From contig JACPCU010000012.1 in assembly GCA_016184315.1 (NCBI GenBank), forward strand, positions 1 through 64,000: a stretch of DNA of 64,000 nucleotides, written 5' to 3'. Position numbers and translations under genes: made by a program. The DNA comes from Nitrososphaerota archaeon (lineage in GTDB: Archaea > Thermoproteota > Nitrososphaeria > Nitrososphaerales > JACQRY01). Below, in pieces: positions 48,724 to 57,576 of this stretch (the stretch's first letter is position 1; every line of letters starts with the position of its first letter). Under the pieces are notes generated by a model. That model was not told the DNA's origin. It worked only from the letters and a program-made list of their open reading frames with translations, and did not search any database.

Positions 48724-51264
48724 TTGACGGCAGAGTTATGGAAATCCATTAGTAGCGAGGAAAATATTGTAAGAAGTGCATGTAGTCTTTGCCAAAACTT
48801 TTGCGGTCTCCTTGCTCATAAGGTCGACGGGAGAGTTGTCAAGTTAGAAGGCGACCCCGACAACCCTAGAAACAATGGTCATCTTTGCGCCAAGGGCCTG
48901 TCAGGCTTTCTCTCCCTGAATTCACCAAGAAGAGTAACTTCACCCATGATACGGACTAGCCCGGCAAAAGGAATTGGAGTGGATCCAAAGTGGAAGAAGA
49001 TAGGCTGGGATGAAGCCATAGATATGGTTGTGGAGAGGCTAAAGAAGATCAGGTCCAATCCGAAAGGATATCTGCATAAGGTCCTCTTCGTCACCTTCGA
49101 CCACTGGTCGTCGCAGTTCGGCGCGCTGACCGGATGGCTCAACGCTATGCAAGCTTTCCACGGCGCCTTGGGTGCGCCCTGTTTCTGCGGCAATGCTGTT
49201 CACCCACCATCATATCTCAACACCGCGACTTTCGAGATTACACCTGACGCTGAATACGCAAGATATATGTTACTCATCGGGGCCCAAGCAGGCTCTATCA
49301 TTCACTATGATACGATGAACGTGGCTAGAAACATAGCGCAGAAGCGGCCAAATGAAGTCAAGGTTGTTGTAGTTGACCCTGTCTGTTCACATGCAGCCTC
49401 CAGAGCCGAGGAGTGGATACCCATACGGCCAGGAACTGACGCTGCGTTCATACTGTCAATCGTTAACCTGTTAATCAACGAACACGGTGTCTATGACGCT
49501 GACTTCCTGAAGCGCAGAACAAATGCGCCCTACTTGATAGGCAAGGACAAGCTTTACACAAGGGATAGAGCAACCAACAAGCCTCTCGTATGGGATACCA
49601 CTGATAGACGAGCTAAACCATTTGACGACCCCGCGGTCAAAGACTTTGCCCTTGAGGGCGACTACGTAGTAGATGATGAGCCTTGCAGACCAGCCTTTCA
49701 GATCGTAAAAGACTACGTGAAAAACTATTCACCGGAAAAGGTTTCGGAAATAACCACCATACCGGCAGAAACGACGAGAAGAATCTCAAAAGAGCTGGCG
49801 GAGGCCGCGTGCATAGGGCAGACCATAACCATACAAGGGAAAAAACTGCCGTACAGGCCCGTCTCAGTCGTGTGGTACAGAGGTCTAAGCGCCCATAAGC
49901 ATTCATTCCTATCTGGCCTAGCAGCCATGATGATCCCGACATTGCTAGGCGCAATTCAAGTGCCTGGTGGCATCAAAGGGCATCCTCACGCAGCCGAGTA
50001 CGTCACTGAAGACGGGTTGATGGCTGCCAAGATTCCCAGCAGCAGACTCTCAACATCGGGGCCACCTTACCCACCCCGACCTGTCACAAAACCCAAGCGG
50101 ATGGATTTGTTCGAACTCTTCCCTGTTGCCGTCTACTCCAGACCCCTTGTCATACCGGTGTTGCTGGATCCCAAACGTTTCGGGGTCGATGAAGACGTGA
50201 GACCAGACTTGGCGTTCATCTGGAGAGACAATGCTATGGTTAACACCTACTCACCTGAGCTGGTTCTAGAAGCCTTCAAGAAGATACCTTTCATAGTTGC
50301 CTTCGCTGTTGAGCCAGATGAAACTACTAATCTGGCCGACTTGGTGTTCCCAGATCTGCATCAATTGGAAAGGCTCGCGGAAAGCATGTATTTCAGGGTC
50401 GATGAACCAGGATATTGGTACGCGGCGAAGCCAGTAGTCAGACCCCCCTTCGACCCACCATATGACAAGCTTCTCAGCATTGACCACCTACTTTTCGAGG
50501 TCGCTAAAAAGAGCGGTTTCGTTTCTGACTGTTACAGATCACTTAACAAGATGTGGAAGCTCGAGGGAACACCGTATGAACTCGACCCTAATAGAGAGTA
50601 TCCATATGAAGAGCTCATAGACATCCGTCTAAGGTCTTTGCTAGGCCAAACAAAGGGTTTACACTGGTTGCTTAGGGATGAAGGCGGCTTGCTTGTCTGG
50701 CAGGCCAAGCCTGAGGAACTGTACAAAGGCGCTTACAGAGAAGGCAGACTGCATCTTTACTACGAGTTCATGATAACAGCAGGGCGAGAGGTCGACAAGA
50801 TAACCAGAGAATCAGGGTTGAAATGGGATACGTCAGATTATCAGGCGATACCTGATTGGAAGCCGTGCTCATCCTACCTTAAGAAGAGCGGAGAATACGA
50901 CCTGTTCGTCACCAACTTCAAGGTCCCCATGCAAGCTCATGGAGTGGGAAGGTTCAACCCGCTTCTAAGGAATCTGGTCGACTATCATGGGTATGACTTC
51001 GTTCTAATGAACCCTATAACTGCGGCCAAGAAGAGAATCAGGCATGGAGACAAAATAATCATCGAGTCACTCAAAGGTAGGAAAGTCGAGGCAATAGTAA
51101 ACCTGTCCGATAGAGTGCATCCTGAGGTAATCGCAACTATGCAGCACAAGCTATCCAAGGGAGCAGACTTCAATACACTTCTAACTCTAGATGAAGAAAC
51201 AATGGATTTCGTAGGATGCGCAGTCGATTCCTGCGTATTGGCCAGAGTCCAAAAGTCGAATTGA
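48724..51264 (+). CDS. Molybdopterin (bis-MGD) oxidoreductase, second copy
   Basis: 846 residues, full-length paralogue of 29955-32462. 4Fe-4S motif CSLCQNFC...GHLCAKG, candidate Mo-ligand Cys in CFCGNAVHPP, GAQAGSIIHYDTMNVARNIAQKRP, EEWIPIRPGTDAAF, NLADLVFPDLHQLERLAESMYFRVDEPGYWYAAKPV, and the C-terminal barrel AAKKRIRHGDKIIIESLKGRKVEA. No export signal, no adjacent electron-transfer subunit. TTG start with a TATA-like ACTATTAAGC (about 48692-48701) fitting a leaderless message. It precedes a ThDP enzyme gene on the same strand by 80 bases, so the two may act in one pathway. Confidence 0.93.
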   Translation: MTAELWKSISSEENIVRSACSLCQNFCGLLAHKVDGRVVKLEGDPDNPRNNGHLCAKGLSGFLSLNSPRRVTSPMIRTSPAKGIGVDPKWKKIGWDEAIDMVVERLKKIRSNPKGYLHKVLFVTFDHWSSQFGALTGWLNAMQAFHGALGAPCFCGNAVHPPSYLNTATFEITPDAEYARYMLLIGAQAGSIIHYDTMNVARNIAQKRPNEVKVVVVDPVCSHAASRAEEWIPIRPGTDAAFILSIVNLLINEHGVYDADFLKRRTNAPYLIGKDKLYTRDRATNKPLVWDTTDRRAKPFDDPAVKDFALEGDYVVDDEPCRPAFQIVKDYVKNYSPEKVSEITTIPAETTRRISKELAEAACIGQTITIQGKKLPYRPVSVVWYRGLSAHKHSFLSGLAAMMIPTLLGAIQVPGGIKGHPHAAEYVTEDGLMAAKIPSSRLSTSGPPYPPRPVTKPKRMDLFELFPVAVYSRPLVIPVLLDPKRFGVDEDVRPDLAFIWRDNAMVNTYSPELVLEAFKKIPFIVAFAVEPDETTNLADLVFPDLHQLERLAESMYFRVDEPGYWYAAKPVVRPPFDPPYDKLLSIDHLLFEVAKKSGFVSDCYRSLNKMWKLEGTPYELDPNREYPYEELIDIRLRSLLGQTKGLHWLLRDEGGLLVWQAKPEELYKGAYREGRLHLYYEFMITAGREVDKITRESGLKWDTSDYQAIPDWKPCSSYLKKSGEYDLFVTNFKVPMQAHGVGRFNPLLRNLVDYHGYDFVLMNPITAAKKRIRHGDKIIIESLKGRKVEAIVNLSDRVHPEVIATMQHKLSKGADFNTLLTLDEETMDFVGCAVDSCVLARVQKSN

Positions 51265-51344
51265 TGGGCCAACCAGCAAAGTACAATATTGGAAAACATA
51301 ACGCTTAGGTCGCGATTCAAAAAGGATTTCTAGAGCATCATGTT

Positions 51345-53165
51345 TTGACCAGCTCAAGAATGCCAAAACCAACTACTGGAACGTCAGACGAGTCCTCCGC
51401 TAAATCGACAAGAAAGCCAGAGTACGTTTCTGACATGCTTGTAGATTTGATGAAGGCCTATGATGTTGAGTATGTGGCGTTAAACCCCGGAGCTACGGTG
51501 CGCGCCCTGCATGACTCAATAGTAAACTATGGTGGAAACGAAAGACCTGAAATGATCCTGTGTTGCCATGAGCACATAGCGCTCTGCATGGCCCAGGGTT
51601 ATGCTAGAGTCACGGGTAAACCCATGGTAACAATGGTTCATAATGTGGCAGGACTCCTGAACGCGATGAACGCTATCTTCCACGGTTACTGCAGCAAGGT
51701 CCCCTTGATGATTTTGGGTGGCACTGGTCCAATGGACGTGTCAAAACGCAGACCTTGGATTGACTGGATTCACACGGCGCTAGTCCAAGGGAACGTGGTG
51801 AGAGACATTGTCAAGTGGGATGACCAGCCTGAAGGCGCCCTTAGTGCAGCTGAATCCTTTATCAGAGGATACAGAGTTGCCACGACAGAGCCTAATGGGC
51901 CTGTCTACCTGTGCTTCGACGTAGAGTTGCAGGAGAGCAGTCTCCCGAGCGACTTCAACATGCCTGACGTTAAGAATTACCCTGGCCACACACCTATTTC
52001 CGGCGATATTGAGTCTCTCAGAAAAGTTGCGCAACGTCTTGTGGAATCTGAAAACCCTGTCATTTTGACGGATCTTCTGGGACGCAACCCTAGTTGCGTT
52101 GATAGACTCGTCCAATTAGCCGAGATGCTTGCGATCCCCGTTGTGGACTTGGGCTCAAGATTCAACTTTCCGAATACTCATCCACTTGATCTCACTGGCG
52201 CAAGAACAGAGGTTTTGAAGAACGCGGATTTGGTCTTGGCTCTAGATGTTGAAGACCTCTACGGTGACCTAACCATGTCCGAAGACGATTTTTCGCACAA
52301 GATGAGCTACGTGATCTCTGACAAAACGCGCGTAATCCAAATCGGGCTCCTAGATCTCTGGATACGAAGTTGGTCTGAGAATTATCAAAGGCTTCAGTCT
52401 GTGGACATTTCGATTCCTGCAGACACTTCTGCAGCTTTACCGTATCTAGTAGAGTTCTGTAGAGACGCTATCAGACATGGTAAGCGTGAATCAGAGGTCT
52501 TTGGCGAACGTAGCCAGAAGTGGAAAGAAAGACACGATGCGTTAAGAACGAAGTGGCAGGATGATGCTAAGAAGACTTGGGATCAGAAACCTATCTCCAC
52601 AGCTAGGCTTGCTGCTGAAGTATGGGATGTCATAAAAGACGAAGACTGGGTACTTGCGAACGGCACCTTAAGCGGCTGGGCTAGGAAACTTTGGACATGG
52701 AGTCAACCGTATCAATATGTTGGAAAGAGCGGTGCAGGCAGCGCTGGTTACGGTTTCAGCTCAGCTTTAGGCGCAGCACTCGCCTACAAACATTCCCGTA
52801 AGCTATGCGTTGACCTGCAGCCTGACGGTGATCTCCTTTACTTCTCCAGTGCCCTGTGGACAGCCGCAAGCAGCAAGATTCCTATGATGGTAGTGATGTT
52901 CAACAACCGTTCTTACTACAATGACGAGGAACACCAGGAACACCTAGCCGTGGTTAGAAAAAGACCGGTGGAAAACAAGGGTATCGGAATAAGGATTGAC
53001 AATCCTCCACCGAACTTTGCCAAGCTGGCCCAATCCTTCGGGCTACATGGTGAAGGACCTATTGAAGATCCCAGCGAGGTCAAAGAAGCGTTAATGGATG
53101 CCAAGAGGATAGTCAAGGAAAAAAGAAGTCTAGCCTTGGTTGACATAGTCGTGCAGCCGAGGTAG
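51345..53165 (+). CDS. Thiamine diphosphate-dependent enzyme (acetolactate synthase/decarboxylase family)
   Basis: 606 residues in the three-domain POX/AHAS layout. The N-terminal PYR domain has the catalytic Glu in CCHEHIALCMAQGYARVTGKP and GYCSKVPLMILGGTGPMD. The middle domain runs through ESENPVILTDLLGRNP. The C-terminal PP domain has the ThDP motif DGDLLYFSSALWTAASSKIPMMVVMFNN. It decarboxylates or ligates a 2-oxo acid or activated aldehyde; which one is open. The track starts at TTG 51345; ATG 51360 is an alternative. It follows the molybdopterin gene and faces an ABC binding protein gene. Confidence 0.92.
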   Translation: MTSSRMPKPTTGTSDESSAKSTRKPEYVSDMLVDLMKAYDVEYVALNPGATVRALHDSIVNYGGNERPEMILCCHEHIALCMAQGYARVTGKPMVTMVHNVAGLLNAMNAIFHGYCSKVPLMILGGTGPMDVSKRRPWIDWIHTALVQGNVVRDIVKWDDQPEGALSAAESFIRGYRVATTEPNGPVYLCFDVELQESSLPSDFNMPDVKNYPGHTPISGDIESLRKVAQRLVESENPVILTDLLGRNPSCVDRLVQLAEMLAIPVVDLGSRFNFPNTHPLDLTGARTEVLKNADLVLALDVEDLYGDLTMSEDDFSHKMSYVISDKTRVIQIGLLDLWIRSWSENYQRLQSVDISIPADTSAALPYLVEFCRDAIRHGKRESEVFGERSQKWKERHDALRTKWQDDAKKTWDQKPISTARLAAEVWDVIKDEDWVLANGTLSGWARKLWTWSQPYQYVGKSGAGSAGYGFSSALGAALAYKHSRKLCVDLQPDGDLLYFSSALWTAASSKIPMMVVMFNNRSYYNDEEHQEHLAVVRKRPVENKGIGIRIDNPPPNFAKLAQSFGLHGEGPIEDPSEVKEALMDAKRIVKEKRSLALVDIVVQPR

Positions 53166-53237
53166 CCTGAATAAATGGGGGGTTGCCACTCCCTTGAAGG
53201 AGAGTGGCATAATACTTGATGACTGTATTCTTGTTCT

Positions 53238-54560
53238 CTAGCCTAGGTATGACTTCATTAGGTTCTGCCACTTGGCGTTGTCTCTGATTACTTCGTCATT
53301 GAACGGTAGGGTTCCGAGGCCTTGTGGGAACACCTTTGAGAGCGCTGTGGGGGCGTCCAGTGTGGGGAGTGCGGGGATTCGTTTGGTTTCTGAGAGTGCT
53401 TTTTGGCCTGCGGGGCTTAGGAACCATTGTGTGAAGAGTTTGGCGAAGTTGGGGTTGGTGGCTTTCTTGCTTATTCCTATCATCGATCCTGGCTGGACGG
53501 TCATGGCTTTCGGTTCTTCCTTGGGCCAAGCGATGGCTACTGGTGTGCCTGGCTTCTGGGCTAATACGCTGTTGATGAGTCCTACTGCTGCGTGGACTTC
53601 TCCTGCTATTACCTTGGTGTAGGCTTCGCTGGCGCTTCCTGTTAGAATAGGCTTGTTTGCAGCAAGTCCCTTCATGAACTGGTCCCATCTGGCTTGTCCC
53701 AGTGCGGGTAGCAGATCAGCTAAGACTTGCACATTGGAGCCTAGGCGTATGGCGTCCTGCATGGCAATATTGTTCTTCCACTTGGGGTTGGCTAAGTCAA
53801 GCCAGCCTGTTGGAGCTTCCTGTTCCTTGAGGATGTTGGTGTTGTACACTATTACTGGGATGTTTATATTGGCGTAGAACTCTTGAGGATTATTTCTGCT
53901 CGGGTAGATAGCGTAGTCAGGGTAGAGGGACATGTACTTCATGTCTGGGTAGGGTGCCATGTATTCTAGCAGTTGGCCTCTCATTGGTGCTACTTGCTCG
54001 ATCAACACGTCTGCTGACGGAGTGCCTGCTTGGTATTCGGAGAGGAATCGGTTGATCAGCGGTGCGAATCCCTCGACGTATCTTGGTTCGGCTGGTGCCC
54101 ATGGGTAGGCTTCTCTGAACCGGGGCCAGATTATGTTGAGGAAGTCTGGGGCGTCCATTGTGGCGTAGATTATCGGCGCCTTTTCTTTCTTTGCTGCTTC
54201 TTCAAGGGCTCTTTCTGCTTGTAGTGCCTGGAGTTCTGCTTGTGATTGCTGGGCTGCTTTCTCTGCTTGGGCTAGGCGTGTCTGGGCTTCCTGAAGGGAT
54301 TTTTCTAGTCCTCCGATTCTTTGTTCGACTAGGTTTCTGATCGCTGTCTGTTCCTGTTTTACCGAGCCAACGGAGCTTTCAAGGGGTGAAATCTTTGAGT
54401 TTACTTGGGTTGCTTGACTGGAGACTTGACCTACTAGATCTCTTTTGGCTTGATCTATTTGTCCTGAGATGCCTCCAATGGTGCTGTTTGAGTAGGCTAT
54501 GCTTGCAGCGCTGATGAGTATGGCTACGATAGCTACGGATAAAGATACCTTTTCAACCAT
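53238..54560 (-). CDS. ABC substrate-binding protein with coiled-coil stalk
   Basis: 440 residues from ATG 54560. The N-terminal anchor VSLSVAIVAILISAASIAYS leads into a coiled coil of roughly 95 residues (DQAKRDLVGQVSSQATQ, LEKSLQEAQTRLAQAEKAAQ, SQAELQALQAERALEEAAKK), then an extracellular family 6-type binding domain (IIYATMDAPDFLNIIWPRFREAYPWAP, PTGWLDLANPKWKNNIAMQD). The track adds 18 residues, but TTTTATAAAA (54581-54590) lies 21-30 bases before 54560 and favours the shorter form. Related to 42746-43960 in layout. No permease or ATPase is adjacent, so it may share the 44 kb permease. Confidence 0.9.
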   Translation of the reverse strand: MVEKVSLSVAIVAILISAASIAYSNSTIGGISGQIDQAKRDLVGQVSSQATQVNSKISPLESSVGSVKQEQTAIRNLVEQRIGGLEKSLQEAQTRLAQAEKAAQQSQAELQALQAERALEEAAKKEKAPIIYATMDAPDFLNIIWPRFREAYPWAPAEPRYVEGFAPLINRFLSEYQAGTPSADVLIEQVAPMRGQLLEYMAPYPDMKYMSLYPDYAIYPSRNNPQEFYANINIPVIVYNTNILKEQEAPTGWLDLANPKWKNNIAMQDAIRLGSNVQVLADLLPALGQARWDQFMKGLAANKPILTGSASEAYTKVIAGEVHAAVGLINSVLAQKPGTPVAIAWPKEEPKAMTVQPGSMIGISKKATNPNFAKLFTQWFLSPAGQKALSETKRIPALPTLDAPTALSKVFPQGLGTLPFNDEVIRDNAKWQNLMKSYLG

Positions 54561-54580
54561 GAAGCTTTCGGGATTTTTTC

Positions 54581-54590
54581 TTTTATAAAA
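54581..54590 (-). promoter_or_regulatory. TATA box of stalked binding protein gene
   Basis: TTTTATAAAA 21-30 bases upstream of ATG 54560; it decides between two possible starts. Confidence 0.6.
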
Positions 54591-54674
54591 ATGTTGTTTG
54601 AAGGTTTTCTCCACAATAGTTAATGTTTCTCACTAGATAGTGAAAATACTCATGTATAGTGAGTAGTTCTGTGG

Positions 54675-57404
54675 TTAACGCGGATCTTCCGCTTTACCCC
54701 GATGTTGTGCAGGACGGTAAGAGGAGTCTGACCCTGACCTGCGTTTCCTGATCATGATGATGCCTGCTACAACAACTGCTAAGACTATGATTGGACCAAG
54801 TATCTGAATGTCCAACGTTTGTGGCAGAGTCTGGCTTTGTCTTGGGCTGACCTCTGCAGGGCTTTCCTGCGGAGTTGGGGGCAGTGATGGTTCCGCTACT
54901 CCGATGCTTGGGTCATGGATAAGCACCAGTCCATTGAAATTCGGGTAGATGAAGTCGACATCTAGCTCGTTGGCTTCTTTGTTGACTGCATGCCCGATCC
55001 CGATGTTGACTATCCGTTGAACGCCGTCAGGTTCCTGAATGATCGCTTTAGGTATCCACTTCACCTTGACAAGTACTCCTCCAGAGTCGACTATCAATCT
55101 TTGTTCGTCGTCACTGACTTTCTCGACTCTGACGCCGTCTTTTACATCAGCCTCAGTCTTCATTCTTAATGCCAAGGACGATGAGTTGGATTTCCAAGGC
55201 CATTTCGTCACCATGATATCAAACTTGACTTCCCTTGCGCCTCCGTCCACGCTGTACACTACTGTCTTCTCATCGTTCTTGAAGAATTCAATGCTTGACT
55301 GCTCGTACACTTTCAGGATTAGCGATACGTCGTATCGCTCACTGTAGGCACGATACGTCACGATCACCATGTTTCCTTCCGTCTTCTCCTCGGCCTCCCA
55401 CTTCGCATCGCCGAAGCTTAGTCTCTGGAGAACTTCCTCGTTTTGAATAAGGCCGTCTCCGTTATTGTCGTTGAACTCGGCCAACGAATGTATCTTTGAT
55501 TGGAACTCCACTGTTTTTTCACCTTGTCTGACTGCATACTGAATCCTTGGAGTCTCAAGGTTAAGCTTCACGCGATTTCTTTCGGAGTCTACTTGGATAG
55601 TCTTGTTGCCGCTTCTCTCAACGCGGAGCTTGTCGTCTTTTTCTGTGGTTTTGCGCTCAGACTTTGCTACTTCGGTTTTCTTGGCATGTTCGGCTAAGAG
55701 GTCGATTAGTCTGGATGCATCGACTATTAGTTTCTCGGTGACTTTCAAGAGGGCTTGGCCTGCAGTGGTCTGCCCTGAACTGAGAAATTCTTCTGCCCTT
55801 GCCTGAATGTTTGACGCGGCGTCTAATACGTTCTGTATGGGGACAACGTTTATCCCGTTAGCTTTCGCCTTCTCCATCTTCTGGAGAACTTCGTCTCTAG
55901 CATTCTTTATACGTTGAACTGTTGATTCCAATTCGCGCTGGTCAATTCTCCGTTCTTCTTTCTTCGCCTGTTCCTTGAATTCTTCAAACGCTTTTTCGAG
56001 ATTTCGTTGGACTTCTACTGCTATGGAGTGGGCTATGGTTGCGTTCCCGTTCTTCAACTCGTCGTAGGCGCGTCTTAAATCGACTGCAGCCTGTTTGAGG
56101 GCCTCCTGTATTCTTGAAGTGTTGAGGTTGGTTTGCTTCATCTCTGCCAGGGCTTTCTCAGCGTGAGTGATCTTCTCATGGGCCTGTCTTAGCTCTTTTG
56201 CAGCTAGCTCCGCTCTATCAGGAAGCTTCTCAATCAGCTTCAGAATCTTTGTGGCTGCTTCAAAGGTTTCTTTGGCGATGGCGAATGCTCTGTCCTTGTT
56301 GCCTGCTTTGAAGGCTTGGACAGATCTTTCTAATCCGTCGATTATCTCTCCGAGTTTCTTCTGGACTTCTCTTGAAGCTTCGTCACCGGCTCGCTGGGAG
56401 CTTAATGTCCTCTTGACCTCTTCAATTATTCGCCTGGTCTTTGCGAGTAGCTCCTCAAATCTATGCTCTTCAGATCTTTTCGCTTCCAGTGACGCGGAGG
56501 CGGTTCTTAGGAGAGCCTCTGTTTCGCCTAGGAGCCCTGAAACCTTTGCAGACAGATCATGGTATGCCTTATCGTCATGACTGTGGATGGCTTCCTCAAG
56601 CTCGTTTATCATCTTGATTGCTTGTTCAAGACGAGCTTGGGCTTTTTCCGTGTCTACTCCATGTTTCTCCGCTTCAGTGATAAGGGCTCTAATCTTCTCC
56701 AGTCTTTCACGGACTTGTCTCAGAATATTCTCCGGGTTCAAATCGGTTTGAGTATTTGATGTGAGGAGGTTCTTCGCCTTCCCCACGAGTTCAAATGCGA
56801 CTACGGCTAGTTCGAGAGCCCTCTCATAGTTCTTTTCGGCAAAGACTTTCTTCGACACTCCCATGGTTTCTTCGGCTTCGTGCAGGATAGGCTTGACTCT
56901 TGAAGCGTTCACGCCTTTCTTTTCGGCTTCGTTTACTATTGTGGAGAGTTCGGCCAAGGCTTTGCTGGAGATGCCGATCTGTCTTTCAGTCTTGGTTCTT
57001 AGTTCAAGTGTCCTCTTGTAGGCCTCTTGGGCTTGCCTGTTTGCCGCGGAGGCGTTTTCGATGGCTTGTTTCGCCAGGAGTAGGGCAGCTTCATAGTTGC
57101 CCTTCTCGTGAGCGGCTCTGGCTTCCTGCAGACCGCTATGTGCGAGTTCGAACAATGCTTCGACTCTCGTCATATTCGCGCCTATTTCTTTCGCCTTGTG
57201 TATTGCGTTCTCAGCTTCTCCGAGGGATTTCTCCGCCTTTGAAATCGCTTCGCTGGCAGTTCCTTTTTGATCAGCTGCTGTTTCGTTAGCATAGACTCGA
57301 GTGAACGGGATGGCTACGCTGGATAACAACAACAGAATAAGGAGGCAGCTGACTGCAGTCCTCGTCATAATCGGAGTTTGACAGTAGATGCGATATGTAG
57401 TCAT
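54675..57404 (-). CDS. Large secreted, membrane-anchored repeat protein with EF-hand-like loop
   Basis: 909 residues. Signal peptide (TAVSCLLILLLLSSVAIPFTRVYA), then about 550 residues of helical repeats of some 70-90 residues, at least six, each with a short turn like KKGVNASRVKPIL or EIGANMTRVEALF followed by A....GNYE.AL.LA..A.E. A beta-rich domain (about 600-850) contains DNNGDGLIQNEE, a Ca-binding EF-hand/dockerin-like loop near residue 643. A Pro/Ser linker leads to a C-terminal membrane helix (ILGPIIVLAVVVAGIIMI) and basic tail. I know no named family. It is probably a cell-surface or envelope protein. The start may be the second ATG at 57368, which directly precedes the signal peptide. 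Confidence 0.85.
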   Translation of the reverse strand: MTTYRIYCQTPIMTRTAVSCLLILLLLSSVAIPFTRVYANETAADQKGTASEAISKAEKSLGEAENAIHKAKEIGANMTRVEALFELAHSGLQEARAAHEKGNYEAALLLAKQAIENASAANRQAQEAYKRTLELRTKTERQIGISSKALAELSTIVNEAEKKGVNASRVKPILHEAEETMGVSKKVFAEKNYERALELAVVAFELVGKAKNLLTSNTQTDLNPENILRQVRERLEKIRALITEAEKHGVDTEKAQARLEQAIKMINELEEAIHSHDDKAYHDLSAKVSGLLGETEALLRTASASLEAKRSEEHRFEELLAKTRRIIEEVKRTLSSQRAGDEASREVQKKLGEIIDGLERSVQAFKAGNKDRAFAIAKETFEAATKILKLIEKLPDRAELAAKELRQAHEKITHAEKALAEMKQTNLNTSRIQEALKQAAVDLRRAYDELKNGNATIAHSIAVEVQRNLEKAFEEFKEQAKKEERRIDQRELESTVQRIKNARDEVLQKMEKAKANGINVVPIQNVLDAASNIQARAEEFLSSGQTTAGQALLKVTEKLIVDASRLIDLLAEHAKKTEVAKSERKTTEKDDKLRVERSGNKTIQVDSERNRVKLNLETPRIQYAVRQGEKTVEFQSKIHSLAEFNDNNGDGLIQNEEVLQRLSFGDAKWEAEEKTEGNMVIVTYRAYSERYDVSLILKVYEQSSIEFFKNDEKTVVYSVDGGAREVKFDIMVTKWPWKSNSSSLALRMKTEADVKDGVRVEKVSDDEQRLIVDSGGVLVKVKWIPKAIIQEPDGVQRIVNIGIGHAVNKEANELDVDFIYPNFNGLVLIHDPSIGVAEPSLPPTPQESPAEVSPRQSQTLPQTLDIQILGPIIVLAVVVAGIIMIRKRRSGSDSSYRPAQHRGKAEDPR

Positions 57405-57453
57405 TATGAAGCTTGGATACAGTTCCCAAATCTGTATGCCTATCTACAATACG

Positions 57454-57468
57454 CCGCAATATTTGCGG
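57454..57468. promoter_or_regulatory. Palindrome at promoter of repeat-protein gene
   Basis: CCGCAA-TAT-TTGCGG, a perfect 15-base inverted repeat, lies directly downstream (in the minus direction) of a TATA-like ATTATTTTACC (57469-57477) and about 50 bases before the start at 57404. It would overlap the transcription start, suiting a repressor site. Confidence 0.5.
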
Positions 57469-57576
57469 TAAAATAATGATGAAGACGGGGGCTACTGTTA
57501 ACTGTCAGCATCCTTCCTAGCCGCTCGGTAGCTCTTAGCTCTGAAATCCGTCATCTTAGGTTATTCTTTGATCAGG

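Noticed and set aside
45864-53165. Phosphonate biosynthesis pair (PEP mutase plus phosphonopyruvate decarboxylase)
   Set aside because: The lyase-family protein lacks the EDKxxxxxNS signature and the ThDP protein looks more like the acetolactate synthase group; the genes are also 5 kb apart.
53296-53688. 130-residue ORF inside the stalked binding protein gene
   Set aside because: Arg/Ser/Pro-rich frame-shifted shadow of the real gene.
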